This document shows positions 1 through 8,400 of a DNA stretch of 64,000 nucleotides, piece by piece (positions within the stretch are counted from its first letter, which is position 1; every line of letters begins with the position of its first letter). The notes beneath the pieces are model-generated. The model was not told the origin of the DNA. It did not search any database and was given only the letters and a program-made list of their open reading frames with translations. The DNA lies in the NCBI GenBank assembly GCA_003506435.1, contig DOAQ01000023.1:17987-81986 (forward strand). The letters are read 5' to 3'. This stretch comes from Prolixibacteraceae bacterium. GTDB taxonomy: Bacteria; Bacteroidota; Bacteroidia; Bacteroidales; Prolixibacteraceae. A program made the translations under genes and the position numbers.

Positions 1-774
1 CACAAAACCCACAGCAAAGTTGAAAACGTGGCCAAAATGTTGCTCGACGAAGGAGTGGCTGCCAATGCTATGTGTTGTGTTACTTCCCATTCGGTAAAAT
101 ACCCGGAGCAGTTGTACAACTATTTCAAAGAGCTGGGATATACGTTTATGCAATTTATCCCGGTGGTTGAAACCGACAAGGAAGATCCGTCGAAGGCAGC
201 GCCCTTTTCAGTCTCGGCAGTCGATTACGGCCATTTTCTGAATAAACTTTTCGATTTGTGGATGGCCGATTTTCAAAACGGGCAGCCCACAACCAGTATC
301 CGGCATTTCGAGTCGGTATTTCATACCTATGTGGGGATTCAGGCGCCCGAATGTACGATGATGAAAGAATGCGGAACTTATGTGGTGATAGAACACAACG
401 GGAATGTGTACAGTTGCGATTTTTTTGTGGAACCAAAATGGAAACTTGGCAACGTGATGCACGACCGGATCATCAATATGCTGAACTCGAAAAAGCAGGA
501 AACATTTGGCTTGGCAAAGGCTCAGTTACCCCGCGATTGCAAACAGTGTACATGGCTTCACAATTGCTACGGAGGATGTACCAAAGACCGGATAAAAGAC
601 CCGCGCGACAACCGAAATCCGCGATTCTGCCAGTCGTATAAAATGTTTTTCAAACATGCCGACGGAACACTGAAAGACCTTGCCGTGCAGTGGCAGCAGC
701 AACAACACGATCTGCGCGAACAACAGAAATACGGAAATACCTACAATGCCTTTGACGATTTTATGAACCAATAA
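1..774 (+). CDS. Anaerobic sulfatase-maturating enzyme, C-terminal part (radical SAM/SPASM), cut by window edge
   Basis: The reading frame is open from base 1, so this is the C-terminal part of a longer gene; the GTG at 28 is only an internal codon. What is visible is the end of the radical SAM barrel followed by a SPASM domain with the cysteine pattern expected for two auxiliary Fe-S clusters: single cysteines around CDFFV, then CKQC, a cysteine in LHNC, GGC and finally FCQSYK. This layout matches anaerobic sulfatase maturases, which oxidise an active-site Cys or Ser of sulfatases to formylglycine in the cytoplasm before export. The radical SAM CxxxCxxC motif lies outside the window. No sulfatase gene is present here, so its clients are elsewhere. 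The stop codon overlaps the start of the next gene (TAATG), implying cotranscription. A peptide-modifying SPASM protein of other specificity is the alternative. Confidence 0.85.
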   Translation, partial: HKTHSKVENVAKMLLDEGVAANAMCCVTSHSVKYPEQLYNYFKELGYTFMQFIPVVETDKEDPSKAAPFSVSAVDYGHFLNKLFDLWMADFQNGQPTTSIRHFESVFHTYVGIQAPECTMMKECGTYVVIEHNGNVYSCDFFVEPKWKLGNVMHDRIINMLNSKKQETFGLAKAQLPRDCKQCTWLHNCYGGCTKDRIKDPRDNRNPRFCQSYKMFFKHADGTLKDLAVQWQQQQHDLREQQKYGNTYNAFDDFMNQ

Positions 775-1184
775 TGATCTGGCAAAAAGAAACAACGCTA
801 CCCGAATTCAGGAGGGGATATCACCTGATTACCCGGATGATTGAAGAGCTATTACCCGACCTCCCGGAGAAAGGCTTATTGAATATTTTGGTGAAACACA
901 CTTCAGCAGGGATTACTATCAACGAAAATGCTGACCCGACTGTCCGTCAGGATTTCGAGACGTTCATCAACAAAATGGTTCCTGAAAACGATGCCGATTT
1001 TGTACACAACTACGAAGGCGACGACGATATGCCCGCCCATCTGAAATCGTCGATCATTGGCAGTTCGCTGACCATTCCGGTCACCAATCATCGCCTGAAC
1101 CTGGGAACCTGGCAAGGCATTTATTTTTGCGAATTCCGGAATTTAGGGGGAAAACGAAAACTGGTGTTGACGGTTTATAGTTGA
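774..1184 (+). CDS. YjbQ/UPF0047 family protein
   Basis: This 136-residue protein has the features of the YjbQ (UPF0047) family: a central LVKHTSAGITINENAD stretch, HNYEGDDDMPAHLKSS, and the C-terminal GTWQGIYFCEFR. Family members have weak thiamine-phosphate synthase activity and are thought to be enzymes of uncertain physiological substrate; the conserved His and Asp/Glu residues of the family are present. Length agrees with the family (about 130-140 residues). The start codon ATG shares one base with the stop of the sulfatase maturase, so the two are probably translationally coupled, although no functional link between the families is known to me. Confidence 0.88.
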   Translation: MIWQKETTLPEFRRGYHLITRMIEELLPDLPEKGLLNILVKHTSAGITINENADPTVRQDFETFINKMVPENDADFVHNYEGDDDMPAHLKSSIIGSSLTIPVTNHRLNLGTWQGIYFCEFRNLGGKRKLVLTVYS

Positions 1185-1243
1185 TTTGCCGATAGCTGAT
1201 TCTTATTCTTGAATCTAATTACTTACTACTTTTTACTTGATAC

Positions 1244-1945
1244 TCATTTTCCGATGATAAAAATTGCAGGCCGCTTTTGAATGTCGGGTTGATTTTTGCG
1301 CCAGTACGAAACCGGTTTGGTAAGAATAAATTCGGTTTCCAGAGTGATGTCGGCAGCCACACAGAGCAGGGTTTTCGGGTCGCAGGTGTGAATCAAATCG
1401 GCGAATAATTGCAAATTGCGGTATGGCGCTTCAATGAAAAGCTGGCTTTGGTTTTCGGCGTACACCCGGCTTTCCAGCATTTTTATGGTTTTCGATTTGG
1501 CCGGTTCCTTGATGGGAAGATAACCGTTGAATGCAAAATTTTGTCCGTTCAGTCCCGAAGCCATCAGCGAAAGCAAAATCGATGACGGACCAACCAGCGG
1601 AACCACCCGGATGTTTTTCTCATGTGCAATTCGTACAATGTCGGCTCCGGGGTCGGCAATGCCCGGACAACCGGCTTCTGAAATAATCCCGATATCGTGA
1701 CCGTCTTTCAGCGGTTCGAGGTAACGGTGCAAATCTCCGGCTTTGGTGTGTTGGTTCAGCTCGAAAAAAGTAAGCCGGTCAATGTCAATATCTTTATCAA
1801 CCAGTTTTAAAAAACGCCGGGCTGTCCTGATATTCTCCACAATAAAAAACGAAACCGATACAATTATATTTTTGTGATCAGAAGGGAGAACTGTTTCCAG
1901 TCTGCTTTCGCCAAGAGTGGTGGGAATCAGGTAAATTTTCGACAT
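1244..1945 (-). CDS. rsmI: RsmI-like SAM-dependent methyltransferase (tetrapyrrole methylase fold)
   Basis: A 233-residue protein of the tetrapyrrole methylase superfamily, closest to RsmI, the 16S rRNA C1402 2'-O-methyltransferase. Supporting motifs: an N-terminal IYLIPTTLG strand, GIISEAGCPGIADPG (the SAM-site glycine-rich loop), VVPLVGPSSILLSLMASGL and FIEAPYRN. It is shorter than canonical RsmI (about 280 residues) and lacks its C-terminal extension, and the N-terminal segment differs from typical RsmI, so the exact rRNA target could differ. Many Bacteroidota carry both a full RsmI and this short paralogue, so the gene symbol is tentative. It is divergent from the metallo-hydrolase at 2031, with a -7-like box of its own just upstream. 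Confidence 0.78.
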   Translation of the reverse strand: MSKIYLIPTTLGESRLETVLPSDHKNIIVSVSFFIVENIRTARRFLKLVDKDIDIDRLTFFELNQHTKAGDLHRYLEPLKDGHDIGIISEAGCPGIADPGADIVRIAHEKNIRVVPLVGPSSILLSLMASGLNGQNFAFNGYLPIKEPAKSKTIKMLESRVYAENQSQLFIEAPYRNLQLFADLIHTCDPKTLLCVAADITLETEFILTKPVSYWRKNQPDIQKRPAIFIIGK

Positions 1946-1958
1946 GCTAATTTTTTTT

Positions 1959-2007
1959 CAAAAATAAGGAAAAAGTGTGGCAGACCCTGGTTCAATCCTT
2001 ATTTTTG
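1959..2007. promoter_or_regulatory. Back-to-back promoters for the methyltransferase and the metallo-hydrolase
   Basis: Two exact matches to the Bacteroidota -7 consensus TAnnTTTG face in opposite directions: TATTTTTG on the minus strand at 1966-1959 and TATTTTTG on the plus strand at 2000-2007. No good TTG at the usual distance is visible for either. The plus box implies a transcript start near 2014, which would make the GTG at 1977 untranslated and supports the TTG at 2031 as the start of the downstream gene. Confidence 0.5.
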
Positions 2008-2030
2008 TATGTCAGAAAAAAACAGATATT

Positions 2031-2798
2031 TTGAAAATCACATTTTTAGGAACCGGAACATCGCAGGGAATACCGATCATCGCATGCAGTTGCGGGGTTT
2101 GCCAGTCGGAGGACCCAAAAGACAAGCGCCTGCGCGCATCTATCCTGATCGAGATTGGGGAACAAAAGCTGGTGGTTGATGCCGGTCCCGATTTCCGCCA
2201 GCAAATGCTGAAGGTGAACCTGAAACGGCTCGATGCCATTTTGCTGACGCACGAGCATGTCGATCATCTTTTTGGCCTCGACGATATCCGGGCATTTAAC
2301 TGGGTACAGAAACACCCGACCGATATTTATGCTGAAGAACGGGTACAAAATGCTATTAAGCGGGTATTCAATTATGTTTTTGCCAACTTTAAATATCCGG
2401 GCATTCCGCAAATGAACCTCCACCTGATTGAAAATAAGTCATTTTGTATTGGCGAAACCGAAATTATTCCGGTTCGCGGGATGCACTACAAATTACCTGT
2501 TTATGGGTTTCGTATCGGAAAAATGGCTTATCTCACCGATGTGAATTATCTGGAAGAAAGTGAAAAAGAAAAACTGAAGGGCCTGGATATTTTTGTTATA
2601 AATTCTCTCCGGAAAGAAGAGCATATTTCGCATTTTACGCTTGATCAGGCGTTGCAACTGATTGACGAATTAAAACCTGCAAAAGCATATCTTACACATC
2701 TTTCCCATCAAATGGGATTCCACCGGGAAATATCGGATGAACTTCCGGAAAATGTTTTTCTGGCTTACGATGGGTTGGAGTTATTTGCTGAAGGCTGA
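2031..2798 (+). CDS. PhnP-like metallo-beta-lactamase-fold hydrolase
   Basis: A 255-residue metallo-beta-lactamase-fold protein. The metal-binding HxHxDH motif is seen as LTHEHVDHLFG, preceded by the typical start KITFLGTGTSQG and followed by metal ligands around RGMHYKLP, YLTDVNYL and the C-terminal LTHLSHQMG. A CSCGVC motif near the N-terminus and the overall order match the PhnP group (phosphoribosyl cyclic phosphodiesterases and relatives acting on phosphodiesters). I start it at TTG 2031 because homologues begin with this KITFLGTG strand and a -7 box at 2000-2007 lies upstream; a GTG at 1977 is in frame but would add 18 unrelated residues. No phosphonate genes are nearby, so the physiological substrate is not known. 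Confidence 0.85.
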   Translation: MKITFLGTGTSQGIPIIACSCGVCQSEDPKDKRLRASILIEIGEQKLVVDAGPDFRQQMLKVNLKRLDAILLTHEHVDHLFGLDDIRAFNWVQKHPTDIYAEERVQNAIKRVFNYVFANFKYPGIPQMNLHLIENKSFCIGETEIIPVRGMHYKLPVYGFRIGKMAYLTDVNYLEESEKEKLKGLDIFVINSLRKEEHISHFTLDQALQLIDELKPAKAYLTHLSHQMGFHREISDELPENVFLAYDGLELFAEG

Positions 2799-2872
2799 AC
2801 CCGAATTCTGAAAAACTGATGCCCGATAGTCGATATCCTGGTTGCTGAATTGGAAATAGTTGAATGGTTAAA

Positions 2873-2952
2873 TTGCTGAATTGTTGAATTGCTAACAGCC
2901 AACAAGTCTTTTCTGAGAACTGTGACTGAGAACTGTGACTGAATACTGCGAC
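2873..2952. repeat. Short repeats: 19-bp dispersed unit and 3 x 13-bp tandem
   Basis: Between convergent genes, TTGCTGAATTGTTGAATTG at 2873-2891 is repeated exactly at 8837-8855. It is followed at 2914-2952 by three tandem copies of a 13-bp unit, TGAGAACTGTGAC twice and then TGAATACTGCGAC. No coding potential and no hairpin. Too few, too short and without spacers to be CRISPR. Probably simple intergenic filler sequence that has expanded. Confidence 0.7.
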
Positions 2953-2963
2953 TGTCCACTTTT

Positions 2964-3458
2964 TTACTTAAACATCCGGGGCATAAGATGAAAATCGAGA
3001 TGTCCGCGCCGGGCTTCCACCTGATTCCAGCGATCGATTGAAAATGAAATACCAACAGTGGAGCAGGTGGGCATCTCTCCATCAAAAAATTTTACCAGGT
3101 TATTGGCTAAATAATAAATAGTAGGATTGTGTCCAAATACGAAAACGGTATTCAGGTTCTCGGGTAATTCGTGAAGCAATGCGATGAAATCGCTGGTGGT
3201 AATGCCTTCGTAAATGGCTTTTACAGATACAATTTCATTTTCCGGAAAGTTCAGGGCTTCAGCAAAAATACGGGCTGTTTCCATAGCCCTTCTGGCCGGA
3301 CTGCTGATGATCATGCCGGGTGTAACCTTTTGTTTTTTCAGTTGGGTGCCGATCTCTTCGGCATCACTCTCACCCCGGTCGGTGAGTCCCCTGCTGAAAT
3401 CGTCGTCGTAACCGTATGGTACCGACTTAGCATGGCGAACGAGTATTACCTGTTTCAT
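2964..3458 (-). CDS. SixA-like phosphohistidine phosphatase (histidine phosphatase family)
   Basis: A 164-residue histidine phosphatase. The N-terminal VILVRHAKS carries the catalytic Arg8-His9, the LTDRGESDA and SSPARRAMETA motifs follow, and VFVFGHNPT supplies the second catalytic histidine. The length and motif order match SixA, which in other bacteria removes phosphate from histidine phosphotransfer domains of hybrid kinases. This window does carry two proteins with HPt domains (55465-58575 and 58641-59426), which makes that role conceivable but not shown. Small-molecule phosphatase activity is the alternative. Cytoplasmic; no signal peptide. Confidence 0.85.
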   Translation of the reverse strand: MKQVILVRHAKSVPYGYDDDFSRGLTDRGESDAEEIGTQLKKQKVTPGMIISSPARRAMETARIFAEALNFPENEIVSVKAIYEGITTSDFIALLHELPENLNTVFVFGHNPTIYYLANNLVKFFDGEMPTCSTVGISFSIDRWNQVEARRGHLDFHLMPRMFK

Positions 3459-3533
3459 GTGTTTATTTTTTCAAAAGTGTTTTGTGCAATTTTCGTATCA
3501 TTAATTGAATTTCAATCTTGAAACCAACGCATG

Positions 3534-3551
3534 GCCCCGAAACCTCGGGGC
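3534..3551. repeat. GC-rich hairpin in an intergenic region
   Basis: GCCCCGA and TCGGGGC form a 7-bp stem with a four-base loop in the 315-bp gap (3459-3773) between divergent genes. It lacks a T-run on either side, so it is not a convincing terminator. I see nothing else certain in this gap. Confidence 0.5.
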
Positions 3552-3773
3552 GCATGATCAGGAAATAATCATTCCGATTAGTGTTTCTGCGAATCATGCT
3601 CATTTCATAATTGTACAATTTATGGTGTAAAATTAAGGTATTTTGCGGCTAAAAGCCAGAGGCAGCATGTTGAAAGGCTGATTCTCATTGTTCGCTGCCA
3701 GATATATTTCATTCCCCGCTTTTAATTAAGAGCTAATTTTTGTAATTTGAGCAAAAAACCAAAACCTAGATTT

Positions 3774-4217
3774 ATGAGAAAGCCAATCATCATTTCAGTA
3801 ATTGTCATTGTTGCCATTTTTTTTATTTTGGGTGGCAGTTTTGGCGAAGGCGGTTGCCAATTTAATATTTCTACTGCGAAATTATCGGATGCAAAAATAT
3901 GCACCAGTTTAACCGGAAACCTGTGCGATCAGGACAACCTCGTTTTGCCTGCTTCAACTCCGATGATTTATGTGACTTGTATGTTAAAGTATGCCGCTGC
4001 CAACACCAAAGTAAAATTTAGTTGGATGTATTATGGCGACACGAAATTTGAAATTGACAATGTAGTATTGGATACCGGCGACAAAGTAAGCGACCTCGAA
4101 CTGCATTCAAACCTTCCGTGTCCCGATGGTGGTTGGCCGACAGGAGTGTACGAGGTGGTTATTCAGATACAGACAGATAATGCAAAACCGCTAATTAAAC
4201 AGTTCAATATAAATTAA
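3774..4217 (+). CDS. Membrane-anchored protein of unknown function
   Basis: I do not recognise this 147-residue protein. It begins MRKP followed by one hydrophobic helix (about residues 4-21) ending in a glycine-rich GGSFGEGG, so it is either N-terminally anchored or secreted. The remaining 120 residues contain five or six cysteines and alternate beta-type segments (IYVTCMLKY, VKFSWMYYG, GVYEVVIQIQT), suggesting a small disulfide-bearing beta-sandwich outside the cytoplasm. I chose ATG 3774 because the charged N-terminus and helix follow directly; TTG 3747 is in frame nine codons upstream. It stands alone between the SixA-like gene and the exporter cluster. Confidence 0.65.
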   Translation: MRKPIIISVIVIVAIFFILGGSFGEGGCQFNISTAKLSDAKICTSLTGNLCDQDNLVLPASTPMIYVTCMLKYAAANTKVKFSWMYYGDTKFEIDNVVLDTGDKVSDLELHSNLPCPDGGWPTGVYEVVIQIQTDNAKPLIKQFNIN

Positions 4218-4409
4218 ATACATTATTGTTTCTTTTAAAATAAACAGAAGGGAAGCATGTCTCATGCCGGGTTTGCGAAAGGAAATTCGTAGGCAATTCT
4301 ATTTTTGTGCTTTCAGAAAAATTTTGGGCATAATTTGTCTGAAATTTACTTTCCTGACATCTTTTTTGTTGTGTTTATATGGAATATATTATCCAACCTG
4401 CCAAATCTT

Positions 4410-4457
4410 GTCTAAATAATTCAAAGTCTAGTCTAACAAATAGTAACGTTGGTCTAA
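4410..4457 (+). promoter_or_regulatory. Three GTCTAA hexamers at 21-bp spacing (possible operator)
   Basis: GTCTAA occurs at 4410-4415, 4431-4436 and 4452-4457, that is at exactly 21-bp steps (two helical turns), with a partial extra copy GTCTAG at 4426-4431. The extended context is T-N-GTCTAA. The last copy ends five bases before the TTG of the candidate promoter at 4463. This phasing is typical of cooperative binding of a regulator on one DNA face; which regulator is unknown. The rest of the 312-bp gap (4218-4529) holds a further TATTTTTG box at 4300-4307. Confidence 0.5.
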
Positions 4458-4462
4458 AAATA

Positions 4463-4493
4463 TTGACATGCTGGTAACTAATGCGTACTTTTT
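4463..4493 (+). promoter_or_regulatory. Candidate promoter of the exporter cluster
   Basis: TTGACA begins at 4463 and TACTTTTT lies at 4486-4493 after a 20-bp spacer, one mismatch from TAnnTTTG. The implied transcript start is near 4500, about 30 bases before the GTG start at 4530. Confidence 0.45.
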
Positions 4494-4529
4494 CAGTCGA
4501 ATTATGGAAACGATAAACAATTTTTAATT

Positions 4530-5417
4530 GTGAACATTAAAATTGAAAATCTCTCGAAGATTTACGGAAACGGAAACCACGCAGTAAAAAACCTGAACCT
4601 GAACATTGAAAACGGTATGTTTGGATTGCTGGGGCCTAACGGCGCCGGAAAATCGAGTTTGATGAGAATTCTGGTCACTTTAATGAAACCATCCTCCGGA
4701 AGTATCAAGGTAAACGAATTGGACATCATTAAAGACCGGAAAGAAATCCGTTCGATGTTGGGCTACCTGCCACAGGACTTTCGCTTTTTTTCATCCCTCT
4801 CAACCTGGGAGTTTCTGGATTATGCAGCCCGGTTGGCCGGCATGAAATCGGGAAAGGAACGAAGAGCTGCCGTTGATAAAATGTTGGAAGAAGTGGGGCT
4901 TTTTGAAGCGCGCGACAGGCAAGCCAATAAGCTGTCGGGTGGAATGAAACGGCGGTTGGGAATTGCCCAGGCACTGATCAACAATCCGAAAATTATTATT
5001 GTTGACGAACCTACTACCGGACTCGACCCGGAAGAACGGATTCGTTTTCGTAACCTGCTTTCGACCATTTCAACTCAGGATGTAATAATCATCCTTTCGA
5101 CCCATATTGTCGGCGATATTTCGAGTACCTGTACCAACATGGCGCTGCTCAACCGGGGCGAACTTGCCTATTCGGGACCGCCCGACGATTTGGTCGCACA
5201 GGCCGAAGGAAAGGTATGGCTGGTAAAAGCGACAGAAAGCGAATATATGGAAATCAATGAAAAATATCCGGTAATTTCCAATGTGCCTACCGAAGAAGGC
5301 TGGGAAATTCAACTGGTAGCTGACAGTATCAATGGTTATTACGGCGAGAATATTTCTCCCAACCTGGAACATGCCTACGTGTATTTTATGGAAAGTAAAC
5401 TTCAGCAGTGGACCTAA
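4530..5417 (+). CDS. ABC transporter ATP-binding protein
   Basis: A 295-residue ABC ATPase with all motifs intact: Walker A GPNGAGKSS (residues 35-43), Q-loop in YLPQDF, signature LSGGM (135-139), Walker B IIIVDEP (155-161), D-loop TTGLDP and switch histidine in LSTHIVGD. It belongs to the ABC-2 exporter ATPase type and should energise the large permease encoded 46 bp downstream (5464-8814). Its C-terminal half (EERIRFRNLL, STHI, NRGE, and a final LEHAYVYF) is strikingly like that of the ABC domain fused to the RND permease at 14700-19400, implying a common origin. The start is a GTG; no upstream alternative fits the Walker A spacing. Confidence 0.93.
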   Translation: MNIKIENLSKIYGNGNHAVKNLNLNIENGMFGLLGPNGAGKSSLMRILVTLMKPSSGSIKVNELDIIKDRKEIRSMLGYLPQDFRFFSSLSTWEFLDYAARLAGMKSGKERRAAVDKMLEEVGLFEARDRQANKLSGGMKRRLGIAQALINNPKIIIVDEPTTGLDPEERIRFRNLLSTISTQDVIIILSTHIVGDISSTCTNMALLNRGELAYSGPPDDLVAQAEGKVWLVKATESEYMEINEKYPVISNVPTEEGWEIQLVADSINGYYGENISPNLEHAYVYFMESKLQQWT

Positions 5418-5463
5418 GCAGAGTAACCAGTCACAGTATTTATTATCAGAAAAAACGAATGAT

Positions 5464-8400
5464 ATGATTTCATTTCACAACATAAATTCAATTGCGAAAT
5501 ACGAAACAAAAACCCTTCTCCGAAGCTGGTTCTTCCGCATTTTTGCGATACTGGCGATGGCATTTTTGTTTTTTTTCAATTTTGGGGTATTGATCCAGTC
5601 CGGTGGAGGAGCAGGCGAATGGCAAATTAAAGCTCTTCCTTCGCTGATACCCTATGTAAACCTATTGATGCTAAATGTTGCACAGGCCATTATTGCTATT
5701 ATTCTGGCATCCGACTTTCTGAAACGCGATAAAAAGCTAGATACCACTGAAGTTATTTATATGCGCTCGATGACCAATGGCGAGTATGTGATCGGGAAAA
5801 CCATCGGGAACCTGCTGGTGTTTTTGGTGTTGAATATTATTGTCTTACTTATTGCGCTGGCGTTTAATCTTGCAGTTAGCGATCTTCAGATCAGTTGGAT
5901 TTCCTACCTCAATTATTTTCTGCTGATCAGCGTCCCGACGCTGGTTTTTATCATGGGGCTTTCGTTCTTCTTCATGAGTGTGCTCCGCAACCAGGCGCTC
6001 ACCTTTATTATTCTGCTTGGTTATGTGGCGCTGACTTTGTTTTATCTGCAAAACAAATTTTACTTTGTTTTCGATTACATGGCCTTCCGTATTCCGCTGG
6101 CTTATTCCGATTTTGTTGGTTTTGGAAACAAATCTACATTATTGATCCACCGGGGAATTTATTTCTTTTTAGGCCTTTCGTTTATTTTTTTCACTATTCC
6201 CTTCCTGAAACGATTGCCGCAGGCCAAACATTTCAGACAATTCCCGGTAGTGGTGTCGGCGCTGTTTTTTATGGTTGGCGTATATCTTGCGTACCTGCAT
6301 GTGTCATCGGTTATTACTGAGAATAATATCCGGAAAGAGATGCTGGTTATTAACGATAGCTATGCCAGTGAAAAAGCGCCAACTGTCGATTCGTACCAGA
6401 TTGATGTAAAACATTCAGGCGGAACGATTCAGGTAGCCAGCACATTGTTGGTAAAGAACAACAACGAGAGTAATCCGCAGAAATTATTTTTCAGTCTGAA
6501 CCCGGGTCTGCAAATTGAGAAGATCATCCGGAACGGAGCAGAAACAAAATTTTCGCGCAAACAGCACCTCATTGAGCTGGAACCGGCTCTGGCATCCGGT
6601 GATTCCCTAAAACTCGAATTTGTTTATTCTGGTTCGATTAACGAGGCCGCCTGTTTTCTCGATATTGACGATGAAAAACGGATGGAACCATTCAGCCAGA
6701 TGATGTACCAGATTGATAAACGGCATGCTTTTATAACCGACCGGTTTGTTTTACTGACCCGCGAAGATAATTGGTACCCCATTCCGGGCGCCGGTTACGG
6801 CAATACCAACAAACAATGGTTCAGCCGCCAGTTTTCAAAATTCAGCATGAATGTGGAAACCAAACCCGGACTGATGGTCATTTCCCAGGGAAACAGCACG
6901 CAGGAGGACAATAAATTTTTGTTCATCAATAAAAATCCGCTTTCACAAATCTCGCTGGTAATTGGCGAATACGAAAAATCGAGCCGTGAAATTGACGGAC
7001 TGAATTTCAATTTATACATCAAACCCGGGCACGATTATTTCAGCAAATTCTTTGAAGAAATGAAGGATACCATTCCTTCGTTAATTACTGAGTCGTTAAA
7101 AGATTTCGAACGTAGCATTGATATGTACTATCCGTTTGAAACGCTTTCGCTGGTTGAAGTTCCCATCCAGTTTTACTCCTATCCCCGGATATATACGGGC
7201 GAACGTGAACCTCTTCAGTCCGAAATGATTTTATTTCCTGAAAAAGGGGTTACCGTGGGAGATGCCGATTTCAACGGGCGAATGAAACGAATGCAGCGCT
7301 ACAGCCGCGGCGATGAAGCCAATTTAACGCCGGAAGAACAAAAAATACGGGTATTTCAAAGCTTTTTGACCAGCTTCACACAACAACAGGGAAGGCCGAA
7401 TTTTAACCGAAGCCGGGGGTCGTTCGAAGTGACTGAAACAACCAATGCCTATTATGCTTTTCCGATGTTTTATAACCATGCGTATTTTATCAGTTCCGAA
7501 CGATGGCCGGTAACCAATCGTATTTTCGAGTCGTATCTGAAACAAACCTCTTCCAATCCGCGCTCAGGCTTTATGCGAAGTATGCAGGGGACATCGGAAG
7601 ACGAACAGGCTAATATTGCTCTGCTCGAACACAGTTTTGCCGAATTGCTGAACGATCCGGAACAAATTACGATCATCGATAATGTTATCCAGCTCAAAGG
7701 GGAAGCGCTGTTTTCAATCATCAAACGCAAGGCGGGCGATGAAGCATTCGATGAATTCATGTACAATTTTCTGAGCTCGCATAAATTTAAAACGGTCGGC
7801 ATTCAGGATTTTAATGATGAAATAAAGAAAATGTTCGATGTTGACCTGCTCCCCTACATGGAAAACTGGTTCAACAGTAAAGAACTTCCGGCATACCTCA
7901 TTGGCGCAGTGAATGCAGTTGAAGTGCTCGATAAAGACCAGTTGAAAACAATGGTCAAATTTAAGATTACCAATGCCGAACCGGTCGAAGGAATTGTTTC
8001 CGTTCAATTCATGACAGGCGGTGGCGGTGGTGGCGGCCGTGGTTTTTTCGGTGGTCCCGGTTCCATGACGACCATCGACAAGCTGATCCATCTGGAAGGA
8101 AATCAAACCAAGCAGGTCAGTTTTCTGCTCGAAAGGCAATCGCGGCGCGTAACGATCAAAACACTGACCTCGAAAAATATTCCGGCAGAATTGAGTTTTC
8201 CGCTCGATAATATTGAAGAAGACAAAAAAGCCACACCGTATGAAGGAGAGCAGATAGTCGATGTCCCGGTGCGAATTGCTGAAGATAACGAGATTATCCT
8301 CGACAATGAAGACAAGGGATTTTCAATTGTTCAAATGGAAGAGACCAGTTTGCTGAAAAAACTGCTTTTTCAGGAAGAAGAAACAAAAGAAAAATATGCC

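Noticed and set aside
2914..2952. Tandem 13-bp repeats as a CRISPR array
   Set aside because: Units are contiguous without spacers, only three copies, and no cas gene is in the window.
5332..5463. Earlier start for the large ABC-2 permease
   Set aside because: The added 44 residues overlap the end of the ATPase gene in another frame and resemble no membrane or signal segment; ATG 5464 is better placed.
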